This document shows, piece after piece, positions 23,819 to 32,643 of a stretch of DNA of 64,000 bases; the first letter of the stretch is position 1; every line of letters begins with the position of its first letter. The stretch comes from VRUE01 sp963714155 (GTDB lineage Bacteria; Actinomycetota; Thermoleophilia; Solirubrobacterales; 70-9), in assembly GCA_963714155.1 (NCBI GenBank), contig OY970236.1, positions 248,001 through 312,000 of the forward strand. Direction: 5' to 3'. The position numbers were made by a program, and so were the translations under genes. The notes beneath the pieces are model-generated. The model was not told the origin of the DNA. It saw nothing but the letters and a program-made list of their open reading frames with translations, and made no database searches.

Positions 23819-24694
23819 GTGGCCGCTTACGAGCTCAACGGCAAGGTGGCGCTGATCACCGGCGCCGCCCGCGGGATCGGCTTCGAAACGGCGCGCCAGC
23901 TGCACGCGCGGGGCGCCTCGATTGCGGTCGTCGACCTCGACGAGACCGAGGCGCGCGAGGCGGCGGAGCGGATCGGCGAGCGCACGCTCGGGATCGGCGC
24001 CGACGTCACCGATGCGGGGGCAATGCTGGCCGCCGTGGCGGAGACGGTCGAGCACTTCGGCGGCCTCGACATCGCGATGGCCAACGCCGGGATCGCGCCG
24101 CCCACGATCACGACGACGCGGGCGATGCCGGTCGAGGAGTGGGAGCGGGTGATCGACGTCAACCTGATGGGCGTCTGGCACACGGTGAGGGCGGCGCTGC
24201 CGCAGATCAGCGAGCGCAACGGCCAGGTCGTCATCGTCGCCTCGGCGGCGGCCTTCGTCAACGGCATGCTGATGAGCCCCTACGCGACCTCGAAGGCCGC
24301 GGTCGAGGCCTTCGGCCGCTCGCTGCGAGCCGAGCTGGCGCCGTTCGGGGCCAGCGCCAGCGTCGTCTACTTCAGCTGGATCGACACCAAGATGGTCCAG
24401 GACACCTTCGAGAAGCCGGGCACCAAGCTGCTGCAGGAGTTCTCGCCGGACTTCCTGCTCAAACGGACCACCCCCGCCGCCGCCGGGGCGGCGATCGTCG
24501 CCGGCATCGAGGAGCGGGCGCCGCGGATCTTCGCGCCGAAGTGGCTGCGCTACGTCTCCGCCTTCCGCGGCCTGATCAACCCGCTGCTCGAGCGCCGGGT
24601 CGAGCGCGACTCGCGCATGGCCGCTGCGGTGCGCAAGGCCGAGGAAGTTGAAGCGGGCGCGGCCGACGCCTCCACCCCGGTCGCACCGCGTTAG
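23819..24694 (+). CDS. Short-chain dehydrogenase/reductase, tandem copy 1
   Basis: 291 residues. The cofactor motif TGAARGIG is at residues 14-21, NAGI near 91, and the catalytic Ser142, Tyr155 and Lys159 (YATSK) are present. The Asp at the end of the second strand (VVDLDE) favours NAD over NADP. A C-terminal tail (APKWLRYVSAFRGLINPLLERRVERDSR) is shared with the next gene and occurs in membrane-associated SDRs of actinobacteria. GTG start. The neighbour at 24707 is about 60 per cent identical by eye, so the two arose by tandem duplication. Substrate unknown; sterols, ketoacyl or alcohol compounds are possible. Confidence 0.88.
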   Translation: MAAYELNGKVALITGAARGIGFETARQLHARGASIAVVDLDETEAREAAERIGERTLGIGADVTDAGAMLAAVAETVEHFGGLDIAMANAGIAPPTITTTRAMPVEEWERVIDVNLMGVWHTVRAALPQISERNGQVVIVASAAAFVNGMLMSPYATSKAAVEAFGRSLRAELAPFGASASVVYFSWIDTKMVQDTFEKPGTKLLQEFSPDFLLKRTTPAAAGAAIVAGIEERAPRIFAPKWLRYVSAFRGLINPLLERRVERDSRMAAAVRKAEEVEAGAADASTPVAPR

Positions 24695-24706
24695 GCTGCC
24701 CGCCGC

Positions 24707-25579
24707 ATGCCCGTCTATGACTTGAACGGCAAGGTTGCGCTGGTCACCGGTGCTGCCCGCGGCATTGGCTATGAGACGGCGCGCCAGCTGCACCTGCGCG
24801 GCGCCTCGGTCACGGTCCTCGACATCGACGCCGCCGAGGCGCACGAGGCCGCCGAGCGGATCGGCCCGCGGGCAATCGGGCTGGCCACCGACGTCACCGA
24901 CCACAGTGCCGTGATGCAGTCCGTCGCCGAGACGGTCGATCGCTTCGGCGGGCTCGACGTCGTCGTCGCCAACGCCGGCATCGCCCAGAAGCAGATGGCG
25001 ACGGTGCGCGGCATCGGCGTCGAGGAGTGGGAGCGGGTCTTCGAGGTCGACATGCTCGGCGTCTGGCGCACGGTGCGGGCGGCGCTGCCGCAGGTCGTCG
25101 AGCACCAGGGTCACGTCGTCGTCACTTCCTCGGTCTACGCCTTCGTCAACGGCATGCTCAACAGCCCCTACGCCGTCGCCAAGTCCGGGGTCGAGTCACT
25201 GGGTCGCTCCCTGCGGGCCGAGCTGACGCCGCTCGGCGCCAGCGCCAGCGTCGCCTACTTCGGTTTTGTCGATACCAAGCTGGTCCAGGACGCCGTCGCG
25301 GCCAACGGCGACCGCATGCAGCAGAACCTGCCCGAGTTCCTGCGCAAGCGGATCACGCCCGACCAGGCCGGCGCCGCGGTGGTGCGCGGGATCGAAGAAC
25401 GGGCGCCGCGAATCTTCGCGCCGAAGTGGTGGCGCTACGTCTCCGCCTTCCGCGGCCTGATCAACCCGCTGCTCGATGGTCGCATGGACAGCGATTCACG
25501 GGTCCTGACGACGATTCGCGAAGTCGAGGCCGAAGCGGACGAGCAGGGCGCGACCGCAGTCTCCGCGGTCTCGAATTAG
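24707..25579 (+). CDS. Short-chain dehydrogenase/reductase, tandem copy 2
   Basis: 290 residues, paralogous to 23819-24694 with the same motifs: TGAARGIG near residue 14, NAGIAQ near 91, catalytic Tyr155 and Lys159 in YAVAKSG. It also has the same C-terminal segment (PKWWRYVSAFRGLINPLLDGR). It starts 12 bp after copy 1, so the two are one operon and may form heteromers or act on related substrates. The second-strand Asp (VLDIDA) again suggests NAD. Confidence 0.88.
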   Translation: MPVYDLNGKVALVTGAARGIGYETARQLHLRGASVTVLDIDAAEAHEAAERIGPRAIGLATDVTDHSAVMQSVAETVDRFGGLDVVVANAGIAQKQMATVRGIGVEEWERVFEVDMLGVWRTVRAALPQVVEHQGHVVVTSSVYAFVNGMLNSPYAVAKSGVESLGRSLRAELTPLGASASVAYFGFVDTKLVQDAVAANGDRMQQNLPEFLRKRITPDQAGAAVVRGIEERAPRIFAPKWWRYVSAFRGLINPLLDGRMDSDSRVLTTIREVEAEADEQGATAVSAVSN

Positions 25580-25585
25580 TCCGAG

Positions 25586-26794
25586 CTAGCAGTCGCCAGT
25601 CGAGACGATCACGTCCTCGGACGGGATGCGCACTGTTTCCTGTGCACTCTGGTCGAAGATGAGGACCTTGCCGTCGCTTTCGCCGAGCAGCCTCAGGTAG
25701 TGGCAATCGCGGGGGAGTTTGATCAGCTCAGAGCTGGTCCATGTGACTTTGGCCGGCAACGCCCGCCAAGGAAGCACCCGACCCCCGGCGTCACCGTCGT
25801 CCTTGACCTGGTCGGCGTTGGTGAACGCTATGACCGGCAACAAGAGCACCAGCAGCGGCATGGTCGCGAGGCTGCTCATCGTCAGGAACGTCGACAGACC
25901 CAGGGTGCGTTCCCGCCTGTTCGACTCGTCGGCGAGCACGATGACGCGACGCACCGCACCCAGCCGCAAGACGAGCTGCGGCACGACCAAGAAGCTGACG
26001 AGCGCGACGCCCAGCGCGATCCGCGTTGCGACCGGGTCATCGTCGAGGAAGGCGAAATAGAGAAACACGGCGAAGGCAAGGACGATCGGCCCCCAAGTGA
26101 GGGCGAAGATGCGCCGCCGCTTGCCTGGCTCTTGCGCCAACCGCAGCCGCTGGGCCGCCGCAATGACCCGAGTGTGCGGCGTGACCGCAAGCCAGTAGAG
26201 GATCGTCAGCGCCAAGGCGTAGAGCAGCGTCACACCGAGGAACGTGACGCCTTGGCGCAGCACCTCGTCGTTGCTGAAGCCAGCCTCCTCAGGGGTCATG
26301 TCGAACTGGTTGTAAAAGATGGCCATCGAGATTCTCAGCACGGCGTAGAGGACCCCGGCGGCGGCGGCGAGCGCGGGCGCGGGATGGTCGCGCGCCCAAC
26401 GGAACACCTGCCGGGTGAGCGATGGGGAAGCGTCGACGCTGTGGTGGACGGTTAGTCGCTCCACCTTGCCGTCGTCATCGAGCTCGATGACGCAGAGCTC
26501 GAGGCGAGGCTTGCCGATCGAGCTGCTGACCAGCCAGCGAAAGACGTATCGGCTGCCGCTCGGAGAGAGCGTGCCCTTCAATTTGACCCAGTGCTCTGGG
26601 TCCAGCATCTCCTCGCCGATCAGATCGCTGATCGCACCCCGGCCAACCACCCTGCGCCGCTCGCGGTCGGTGAACGTGCACCGATCCGAAAGCACCTCTG
26701 CGAGCAGCCGGCTGCGTATCTTCGGCTCGCTCTCGTTGCGAGCGACAATCAGCTTCTTGACGACGCCCTTGGGTTGGTCAGTCCCGCCGCCCAT
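25586..26794 (-). CDS. Membrane protein with N-terminal NTF2/SnoaL-like domain
   Basis: 402 residues. The first 125 residues (starting around VVKKLIVARNESEP, with GRGAISDLIGEEM and VFRWLVSSSI) look like a cone-shaped SnoaL/NTF2 domain of the type used in ligand binding. The rest holds six or so hydrophobic segments, including PALAAAAGVLYAVL, GVTFLGVTLLYALALTILYW, WGPIVLAFAVFLYFAF, ALGVALVSFLVVPQLVL and MSSLATMPLLVLLLPVIAF. A soluble beta-rich C-terminus of 70 residues follows. No family name is recognised. It stands alone between convergent SDRs and the broken oxidase operon. Confidence 0.75.
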   Translation of the reverse strand: MGGGTDQPKGVVKKLIVARNESEPKIRSRLLAEVLSDRCTFTDRERRRVVGRGAISDLIGEEMLDPEHWVKLKGTLSPSGSRYVFRWLVSSSIGKPRLELCVIELDDDGKVERLTVHHSVDASPSLTRQVFRWARDHPAPALAAAAGVLYAVLRISMAIFYNQFDMTPEEAGFSNDEVLRQGVTFLGVTLLYALALTILYWLAVTPHTRVIAAAQRLRLAQEPGKRRRIFALTWGPIVLAFAVFLYFAFLDDDPVATRIALGVALVSFLVVPQLVLRLGAVRRVIVLADESNRRERTLGLSTFLTMSSLATMPLLVLLLPVIAFTNADQVKDDGDAGGRVLPWRALPAKVTWTSSELIKLPRDCHYLRLLGESDGKVLIFDQSAQETVRIPSEDVIVSTGDC

Positions 26795-26842
26795 TGCTCA
26801 ACGCTATTCGAGCTTGCGGACTTTTTGCAGCGCGGGTGAGGT

Positions 26843-29709
26843 TCAGCGACTCAGCCGCTCCAGCAGGCAGATGACCGACTCGTAGTCGGCGCCGGTGGCG
26901 CGGCTGAGGCCGATCTCGCAGGTGCGGTTGTTGGAGAGGTGGGCGTCGAAGTCGCGGCCCGCCAGCTCTTCGGCCTGGGGCCGGGTCGCCGCGGCGGTCA
27001 GCTCGGGGTGGGAGATGCCGCGGTCGCCGGCGAAGCCACAGCAGGTCGCCGAGGGAGCGACGTAGACCTCGTCAGCGAGGGCGCCGGCAAGCGAGCGCAG
27101 GCGCGGCGCCAGGCCCATGTGGCGGCTGGCGCAGGTCGGGTGGACCGTGGCCGAGCCGACCTTGCTCTCTATACGTGAGCTCGGGCAGGAGCCGGTCGTG
27201 AGCCCAGGCGACCGAGTCGAGAATCGTCAGCTTGGCCAGCCGCTCAGCGTTCTCCTCAGAGAGCACCCCGTCGCCGGGATCGGCGATCCCCTGGGTGCAG
27301 GAGGCCGCATCGACCACGATCGGCAACGCCCCCTCGGCGCTCCACCCCCAGACCCGCTCAACCATCTCGTTCGCCTTGTGCCGGTGAGCCTCACCGAACC
27401 CCTTCGAACCCCAGGGCAGCCCACAGCAACTCCCGGCAACGTCGTCGGGAACCCAAACCGGCATCCCGGCACGAGCCGACACCGCCACCAGCGCCTCGAC
27501 CGGGTTCCCATCGAAGATCCGGTTGGTGCAACTGGGCACGTAGACCGCGGCGGCGCTTTGGGGAGGAGAGGGTGACCCCCTCCGACACTCCCCGCTTTTG
27601 TCGGGGGGGGTCACCCTCTCCTCCCCACTGGGCGGCTCCGGGCAGACCGCGCCCACGCTTGGTCCGCCTCACTAGTGGTCCACCGAGACGGAGGGCTGCG
27701 CGCGACGCCTTCTCGACCGTCTTCCACCGTTTCGCGGTCGCCAAAGCCGCCGCTTCGGCCCGCTCACCATGCCGCTGCTTACGCATTTCCTTGACCATCG
27801 CGCCGGTGTCGATGCCGACCGGGCAGGCGAGCTGGCAGGAGCCATCGGCGGCGCAGGTCTCCAGCGAGTCGTACTCGTACTCCTCCAGCAGCGCTTTCTG
27901 CAGCGGCGATCCCGCCGGCTGGCGCGCCATCTCGCGGCGCAGGACGATGCGCTGGCGCGGCGTCGTGGTCAGGTTGCGGCTGGGGCAGACCGGCTCGCAG
28001 AAGCCGCACTCGACGCAGGTCGTCGCCGACTCCTCGATCGCCGGCGTCGTTTTGAGGTTGCGCAGGTGGACGTCGGGGTCACGGTTGAGGACGACGCCCG
28101 GGTTGAGCACGCCGTCGGGGTCGGCGAGCTGCTTCACCCGCCACATCAGCTCGGTCGCCCGCTCCCCCCACTCGCGCTCTACATAAGGGGCCATGTTGAT
28201 CCCGGTGCCGTGCTCGGCCTTGAGCGAGCCGTCGTACTTGCCGACGATCAACTCGACCAGCTTGGCCATGAAGGCCTCGTAGCGCTCGAGGTCCTCCTGC
28301 TTGGCGAAGTCGGGGGTGAGCATGAAGTGCAGGTTGCCGGCGGAGGCGTGGCCGGCGACGCCGGGCAGGAAGCCGTGCTCACCGAGCAGCGCCTGCAGGT
28401 CGCGGGCGCCCTCGGCGATCCGCTCCGGCGGCACGCAGACGTCCTCGACGATCAGCGCCGTGCCGGGCAGGCGCAGGCGGCCGATCAGCCCGTGCAGGCC
28501 CTCGCGCACCCGCCAGGCGAGCTCGATCCCCTCGGCCTCGCGGGTGAAGTCGATCGGCCGGATCGTCTCGTGGCCGGCGAGGATCTGCTCGGCCCTGGCG
28601 ACCTGGGCGGCGAGCGCCGCCTCGTCCTCGCCGCCGTACTCGACCAGCAGCACCGCCGACTCCGGCGGCAGCTCTTTCCACTCCTCCGGCGCGCCGACCA
28701 TGTTCCAGGCGGCGGTGATCAGCGCCGGGGCGACCATCAACTCGACCGCGGTGGCGCCGCTGTCGACGAAATCGCGCACGGTCGCGATCGCCTCCTCGAT
28801 GCCGAAGAAGTGGATCCAGGCGGTGGTCGTGTGCGAGGGCTGCGGCACCGTCTCGAAGACCGCCTCGGCGACGAAGGCGAGCGTGCCCTCGGAGCCGACG
28901 ACGAGGCGACGGAAGATCTCCAAGGGCTCGTCGGCATCGAGGAAGGCGCAGAGCCGGTAGCCGGTGGTGTTCTTGATCGCGAACTTGCGGCGGATGCGCT
29001 CGCTCAGCTCGGCGTCGGCGCGGATCTCGTCGCGGATCGCTTCCAGGCCAGCGACGAGCTCGGGCTCCTCGGCGGCGAAGCGCTCCGCGGCGCCGGGTTC
29101 GGCGGTGTCGATCTTCGTGCCCGAGGCGAGCACCAGCGTCAGCGAGCGCACGGTCGAGTAGGAGTCCTTGCTCGTCCCGCAGCGCATCCCGCCCGAGTTG
29201 TTGGCGATCACACCGCCGACGCAGGCGATGTCGGTGCTGGCCGGGTCGGGGCCGAGCTTGCGGCCGTGCGGGGCGAGCACCCGGTTGGCGTGACCGAGCA
29301 CGGTGCCGGGCTTGACCCGGGCGCGCCCGCCGCCGTCCTCGACCGCGACGCCGCCGAAGTGGCGGCGCACGTCGACGAGGATGCCGTCGCTCTGGCCCTG
29401 GCCGTTGAGGCTGCTGCCGCCGGCGCGGAAGGTGACCGGGATGCCGCTGCGCTTGCCGAAGGCGAGGACCTTGGCGACGTCCTCGGCATCGTGGGCCATC
29501 ACCACCGCCCGCGGCAGCAGCCGGTAGGGGCTGGCGTCGGAGGCGTAGCGGACGATGTCGCTGGCGCGGGCGAGCACGCGGTCGGCGCCGAGCAGCTGCT
29601 CGAGTTCGCCGCGCAGCGGCTGGGCGACCCCGCCGGCAAGGCTGTCGGGGGCGCGGTCGGGCGCCGGCTCCGAGGGAGGCGGCGCCAGCTTCCTCTCCAG
29701 CAGCGCCAT
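26843..29709 (-). pseudogene. FAD-linked oxidase/Fe-S oxidoreductase (D-2-hydroxyacid dehydrogenase type), two apparent frameshifts
   Basis: Intact, this would be a roughly 940-residue GlcD-GlpC fusion oxidising D-lactate, D-mandelate or D-2-hydroxyglutarate. FAD domain: RAGGSSLNGQGQSDGI near residue 97 and NNSGGMRCGTSKDSYSTVR near 170. Fe-S domain: CVECGFCEPVCPSRNLTTTP and CAADGSCQLACPVGIDTG. Reading continues in frame to about 27590-27640, shifts by one base to the frame with VYVPSCTNRIF, SCCGLPWGSKG and DAASCTQG, then shifts again near 27170 into HPTCASRHMGL and SATCCGFAGDRG. Both imply one extra base. Decay or assembly error is possible. It lies 12 bp after the decarboxylase gene, in the same operon. 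Confidence 0.8.
27560..27626. repeat. 28-bp inverted repeat inside the oxidase gene
   Basis: Arms 27560-27587 and 27599-27626 pair over 28 bp with one mismatch, around an 11-nt loop. It sits in the interdomain linker of the FAD/Fe-S gene, at the point of the first frameshift. The arms include a run of eight G (27603-27610). The GGAGAGGGT-type arm sequence is like that of hairpins at 19961 and upstream of 60594. Confidence 0.65.
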
Positions 29710-29721
29710 GGTCAGTCCAGC

Positions 29722-31322
29722 CTAGAAGAGGGACATTCCCGGCGTCACCGGGACTTCGACCAGCTCGGGCTGGGACGAGGCGAAGGCCTTCTCCAGAGCA
29801 CCCCGCACCTCGTCGCGGTCCTTGACCCGGGTCGCGTTGACGCCGTAGCCCTCGGCCACCGCGGCGACGTCGAGCTTGGGCAGGTCGAGGCCGGGTGCGC
29901 CTGCTACCTGCTCGACCTCGGCGAACCACTTGAGGATCGCGTACTCCTCGTTGCGCACGACCAGGAAGGTGACCGGGACTTTGTAGGCGACGGCGCTCCA
30001 GAAGGCGCTGACCGCGTACTGGACCGAGCCCTCGCCGATCACGCAGACGACCGGGCGGTCGGGCTGGGCCAGCTGCACGCCGAGCGAGGCGGCGAGGCCG
30101 AAGCCGAGGCCGCCACCGGCGGCGAAGTAGTAGCTGCCGGGGCGCGAGAGGCGCAGCTGGTTGCGCAGGGCGAGGGTGCTGGAGGGCGACTCGAGCACGA
30201 CGATGCCGTCCTCGGGGAAGACCTCGCCGAGCGCTGTGTGCACGGTCGAGGGGTTGAGCGGATCGGTGGGCGGGATTTCCTGCGGGCCCTGGTTGGGCTC
30301 GGGCGCCGGGCCGGCTCGACTCGGGCACCTCGGCGAGCAGCGCCTGCACGGTCAGCTTGACGTCGGCGACGAGCGCATCGCCCATCGGCGCCCGGGCGGC
30401 CTCGTCGGGGTCGCTGGTGATCGCGACCAGCTTGGCGCCCTCGGGCAGCAGCGGGCCGGGGATGTAGGGGTAGTAGGGGAAGACCGAGCTGCCGACGACA
30501 AGGATCAGGTCGTGGCCCTCGAGCGTCTGCGCCACCGGGCCGATCGCCGGCGGCAGCACGCCGCGGTAGTTGGGCGTGGTTCTCGGGGAAGCCGATGCGT
30601 CCGCCGCCGGGGGCGGGAGTCGCCCAGACCGGCAGGTGCTGGCGCTCGGCGAGGGCGATCGCGTCATCCCAGGCGCCGGAGGCGTCGATGTCGGGGCCGG
30701 CGACCATCACCGGGTTGGTGGCGGCCTCGAGCCGGTCGGCGAGGGCGCGGACCGCGGCCGGGTCAGCGGCCGCGCGGCCGCTGACCTTGCGGGTGATCGC
30801 CTCGCGCGCGTCGGCCGGGTCGACCTCGGCGTACCAGTCGTCCATCGGCAGCGAGACGAAGGTCGGGCCCTTGGGCGGCAGCCCGGCGAGGTGGGCGCCA
30901 TGGGCGAGGGCGAGCGGCACGTCCTCGGCCCGGGCCGGCTCGAAGGCCCACTTGACCAAGGGGTGGGGCATGCGGATCGCGTCGCGGTTGGTCAGGTTGG
31001 CCTGCAGGGTGATCTGCGCCCGCGCCTGCTGGCCGGCCGTGATCAGCAGCGGCGAGTGGTTGGCCTGGGCGTTGAAGATCGCCCCCATCGCGTTGCCGAC
31101 GCCGGGAGCGGTGTGCAGGTTGGCCATCGTCGTGCGGCCGCTGGCCTGGGCGTAGCCGTCGGCCATGCCGACCACCACCGCCTCCTGCAGGCCGAGCACG
31201 TAGCGGAAGTCGGAGGGGAAATCGGCCAGCATCGGCAGCTCGGTCGAGCCGGGGTTGCCGAACATCGTCGTCATCCCCAACTCCCGGAAGAGATCGAAAC
31301 TGGCCTCGCGAACCGTTGGCAT
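29722..31322 (-). pseudogene. Benzoylformate decarboxylase-like ThDP enzyme, two apparent frameshifts
   Basis: A thiamine-diphosphate enzyme of the benzoylformate decarboxylase group. N-terminal domain: TTMFGNPGSTELPML (with the conserved NPGSTE and the catalytic Glu in GLQEAVVVGMADGYA) near residues 20-60. C-terminal ThDP site: VVCVIGEGSVQYAVSAFWSA, the GDG-type motif. The frame shifts near 30573 (four bases where three fit, between NH and NYRGVLPP) and again near 30302-30325 before STVHTALGEVF. Each adds one base. Benzoylformate is the product of mandelate oxidation, which suits the downstream oxidase. Gene loss or sequencing error are both possible; the protein would otherwise be about 530 residues. 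Confidence 0.8.
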
Positions 31323-31390
31323 ACCGAGCGGAACCCTACCGGTGAGTTGCTGTTCTCAAGTGAGTCCCTTGCGGGGCCGATTAGAGAGAC

Positions 31391-32070
31391 CATGGCAACG
31401 CTCGCTGAGAAAACCGGCCGCGCCCTGCTCGCGATAGCCGCGGTGCTGGCGCTCTGCCTGCTCGTCGCCGCCTCCGCCAACGCGGGGCCGACCTCGACCA
31501 GGCTGGCTCTACGCGACGGGAGAAATCGTGCCGCTGCCGGCCTCGGTCCCGCACGAAGAAGGCGACATGGTCGACAAGCGCATCGTCGCCGACCTGCGCT
31601 GGATCGCCGCCCGCTACCCGATCTACGTCACCGACGGCTACTCCGGACCGCTGCCCAGCGGCGAACACGCCGGCTGCAACCAGTGCCACGTGCGCAACTC
31701 CGACCACTACAACGGCCTCGCCGTCGACATCGTGCCGCTCACCCCGAGCAGCAAATGCGATGCCAACTGGACCGCCATCACCAGCCTCGCCGAATGGGCC
31801 GAGCCGTTGCAGAACCAGCCGGCTCCGCCCTTCCGCTGGGTCGGCTACGACGGCGACGCCGGCCACGGCTGCGGCCACCACCTCCATCTCTCCTGGCAGC
31901 ACTCGCCGGTTGCCCAGTTCCAGCTCGCCGAATGGGTCGAAGTCTTCCCCACCGGCCCGGCTACCGGCCGCAAGCCCCGTCCCAAAGCGCCGCCGCAGAA
32001 ACTCCCAACCGGTCCTCCCGGCGGCTTCGGCACGATCCACTCGGGCGGCGTCTCACCCCGCGGCGACTGA
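31391..32070 (+). CDS. Secreted M15-like metallopeptidase, apparent frameshift after the signal peptide
   Basis: The ATG at 31391 opens a clear signal peptide (ALLAIAAVLALCLLVAASANA). About 35 codons in, near 31500, the mature sequence is found one base out of frame (WLYATGEIVPLPASVPHEEG), continuing to 32070. The mature part has SDHYNGLAVDIVP and GCGHHLHLSW, the H...D and H-x-H metal ligands of LAS-type peptidases such as D-Ala-D-Ala carboxypeptidases (M15), and two cysteine pairs. A start at 31528 (GTG) would give a cytoplasmic form lacking the export signal, which makes little sense for this family. It is divergent from the decarboxylase gene. Confidence 0.65.
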
Positions 32071-32083
32071 CGCGAATCCCAAG

Positions 32084-32128
32084 TGAAACGCGTTGTGGCC
32101 CCAGTGGGGAGATAAAACGTTGCACCTC
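32084..32128. repeat. 45-bp dyad motif, copy B
   Basis: The same arrangement as copy A: AACGCGTTG, CCCC-AGT-GGGG and AAAACGTTGCACCTC, 27 bp between the AACG and AAAACG boxes. Here it is fully intergenic, between the stop at 32070 and the lipoprotein ATG at 32145, ending 16 bp before the start codon. Confidence 0.7.
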
Positions 32129-32144
32129 GTAGGATTGCCCGCCG

Positions 32145-32618
32145 ATGCGCTCGCCTGCTCTCATCTCCCTCGCGGTTTGCGCAGTCCTTCTCTTCGCTGG
32201 CTGCGGCCAACCGAGTGACACCACACCGGTCGCTTGCCTGGAAGGGAACGGCACATACCTGCGCGCCCTCGGTGCTGCGCCCGGAGCAGTGACCCTCGAC
32301 GGCGAGACACCGATCAGCGACTGCCTGGCCGAGAACCAGAAGGCGGGCGACCTGGCCGCGGTTGGCACGACGATGTTGGCGGTGGCGACGAAGCTCAACG
32401 CGGAGGCGCGGGCCGAGCCGGGAGGCGAGGCCAACCTGCGGCTCGGCTACCTGCTCGGCGCTGCCGAGCGCGGTGCCGAGAGCACCAGCGGCATCCACAG
32501 CGATCTGATCCGGCGACTCTCCGCTGCGGCCCGCTACAGCCCCGACAACCGGCCGCTCTCCCCCGTCTTCCTGCGCACCTACCGCCAGGGCTTCGACGCC
32601 GGCGAAGCGGGCGGCTGA
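32145..32618 (+). CDS. Lipoprotein of unknown function
   Basis: 157 residues. The N-terminus has a signal sequence ending in a lipobox (LLFAGC, lipidated Cys near residue 20). The mature part is Ala/Gly-rich with two more cysteines (VACLEG and SDCLAEN), probably one disulfide, and a repeated helical pattern (TMLAVATKLNAEARAE, NLRLGYLLGAAERG). No family recognised. It lies downstream of copy B of the 45-bp motif and 25 bp before the fumarase gene, and may be co-transcribed with it. Confidence 0.75.
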   Translation: MRSPALISLAVCAVLLFAGCGQPSDTTPVACLEGNGTYLRALGAAPGAVTLDGETPISDCLAENQKAGDLAAVGTTMLAVATKLNAEARAEPGGEANLRLGYLLGAAERGAESTSGIHSDLIRRLSAAARYSPDNRPLSPVFLRTYRQGFDAGEAGG

Positions 32619-32643
32619 ATACCCTCCCCCTACAACGACTTCG

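Noticed and set aside
21868..24651. Very long open frame on the plus strand opposite ileS
   Set aside because: It mirrors the ileS reading frame in high-GC DNA, has low-complexity Arg/Gly/Ala/Val composition and no motif. ileS is certain, so this is a shadow. The same reasoning removes long frames opposite 26843-29709, 35120-38509 and 43949-45439.
27601..27612. Poly-G run of eight as the sole cause of the first frameshift
   Set aside because: The paired arm has the same length, so hairpin symmetry gives no evidence of an added or lost base there. It remains possible but cannot be shown.
32084..32128. 45-bp motif as an ECF-type promoter (AAC box plus CGTT box)
   Set aside because: The AAC to CGTT distance is about 28 bp, against 16-17 bp in known ECF promoters, and one copy is in reverse orientation to its gene.
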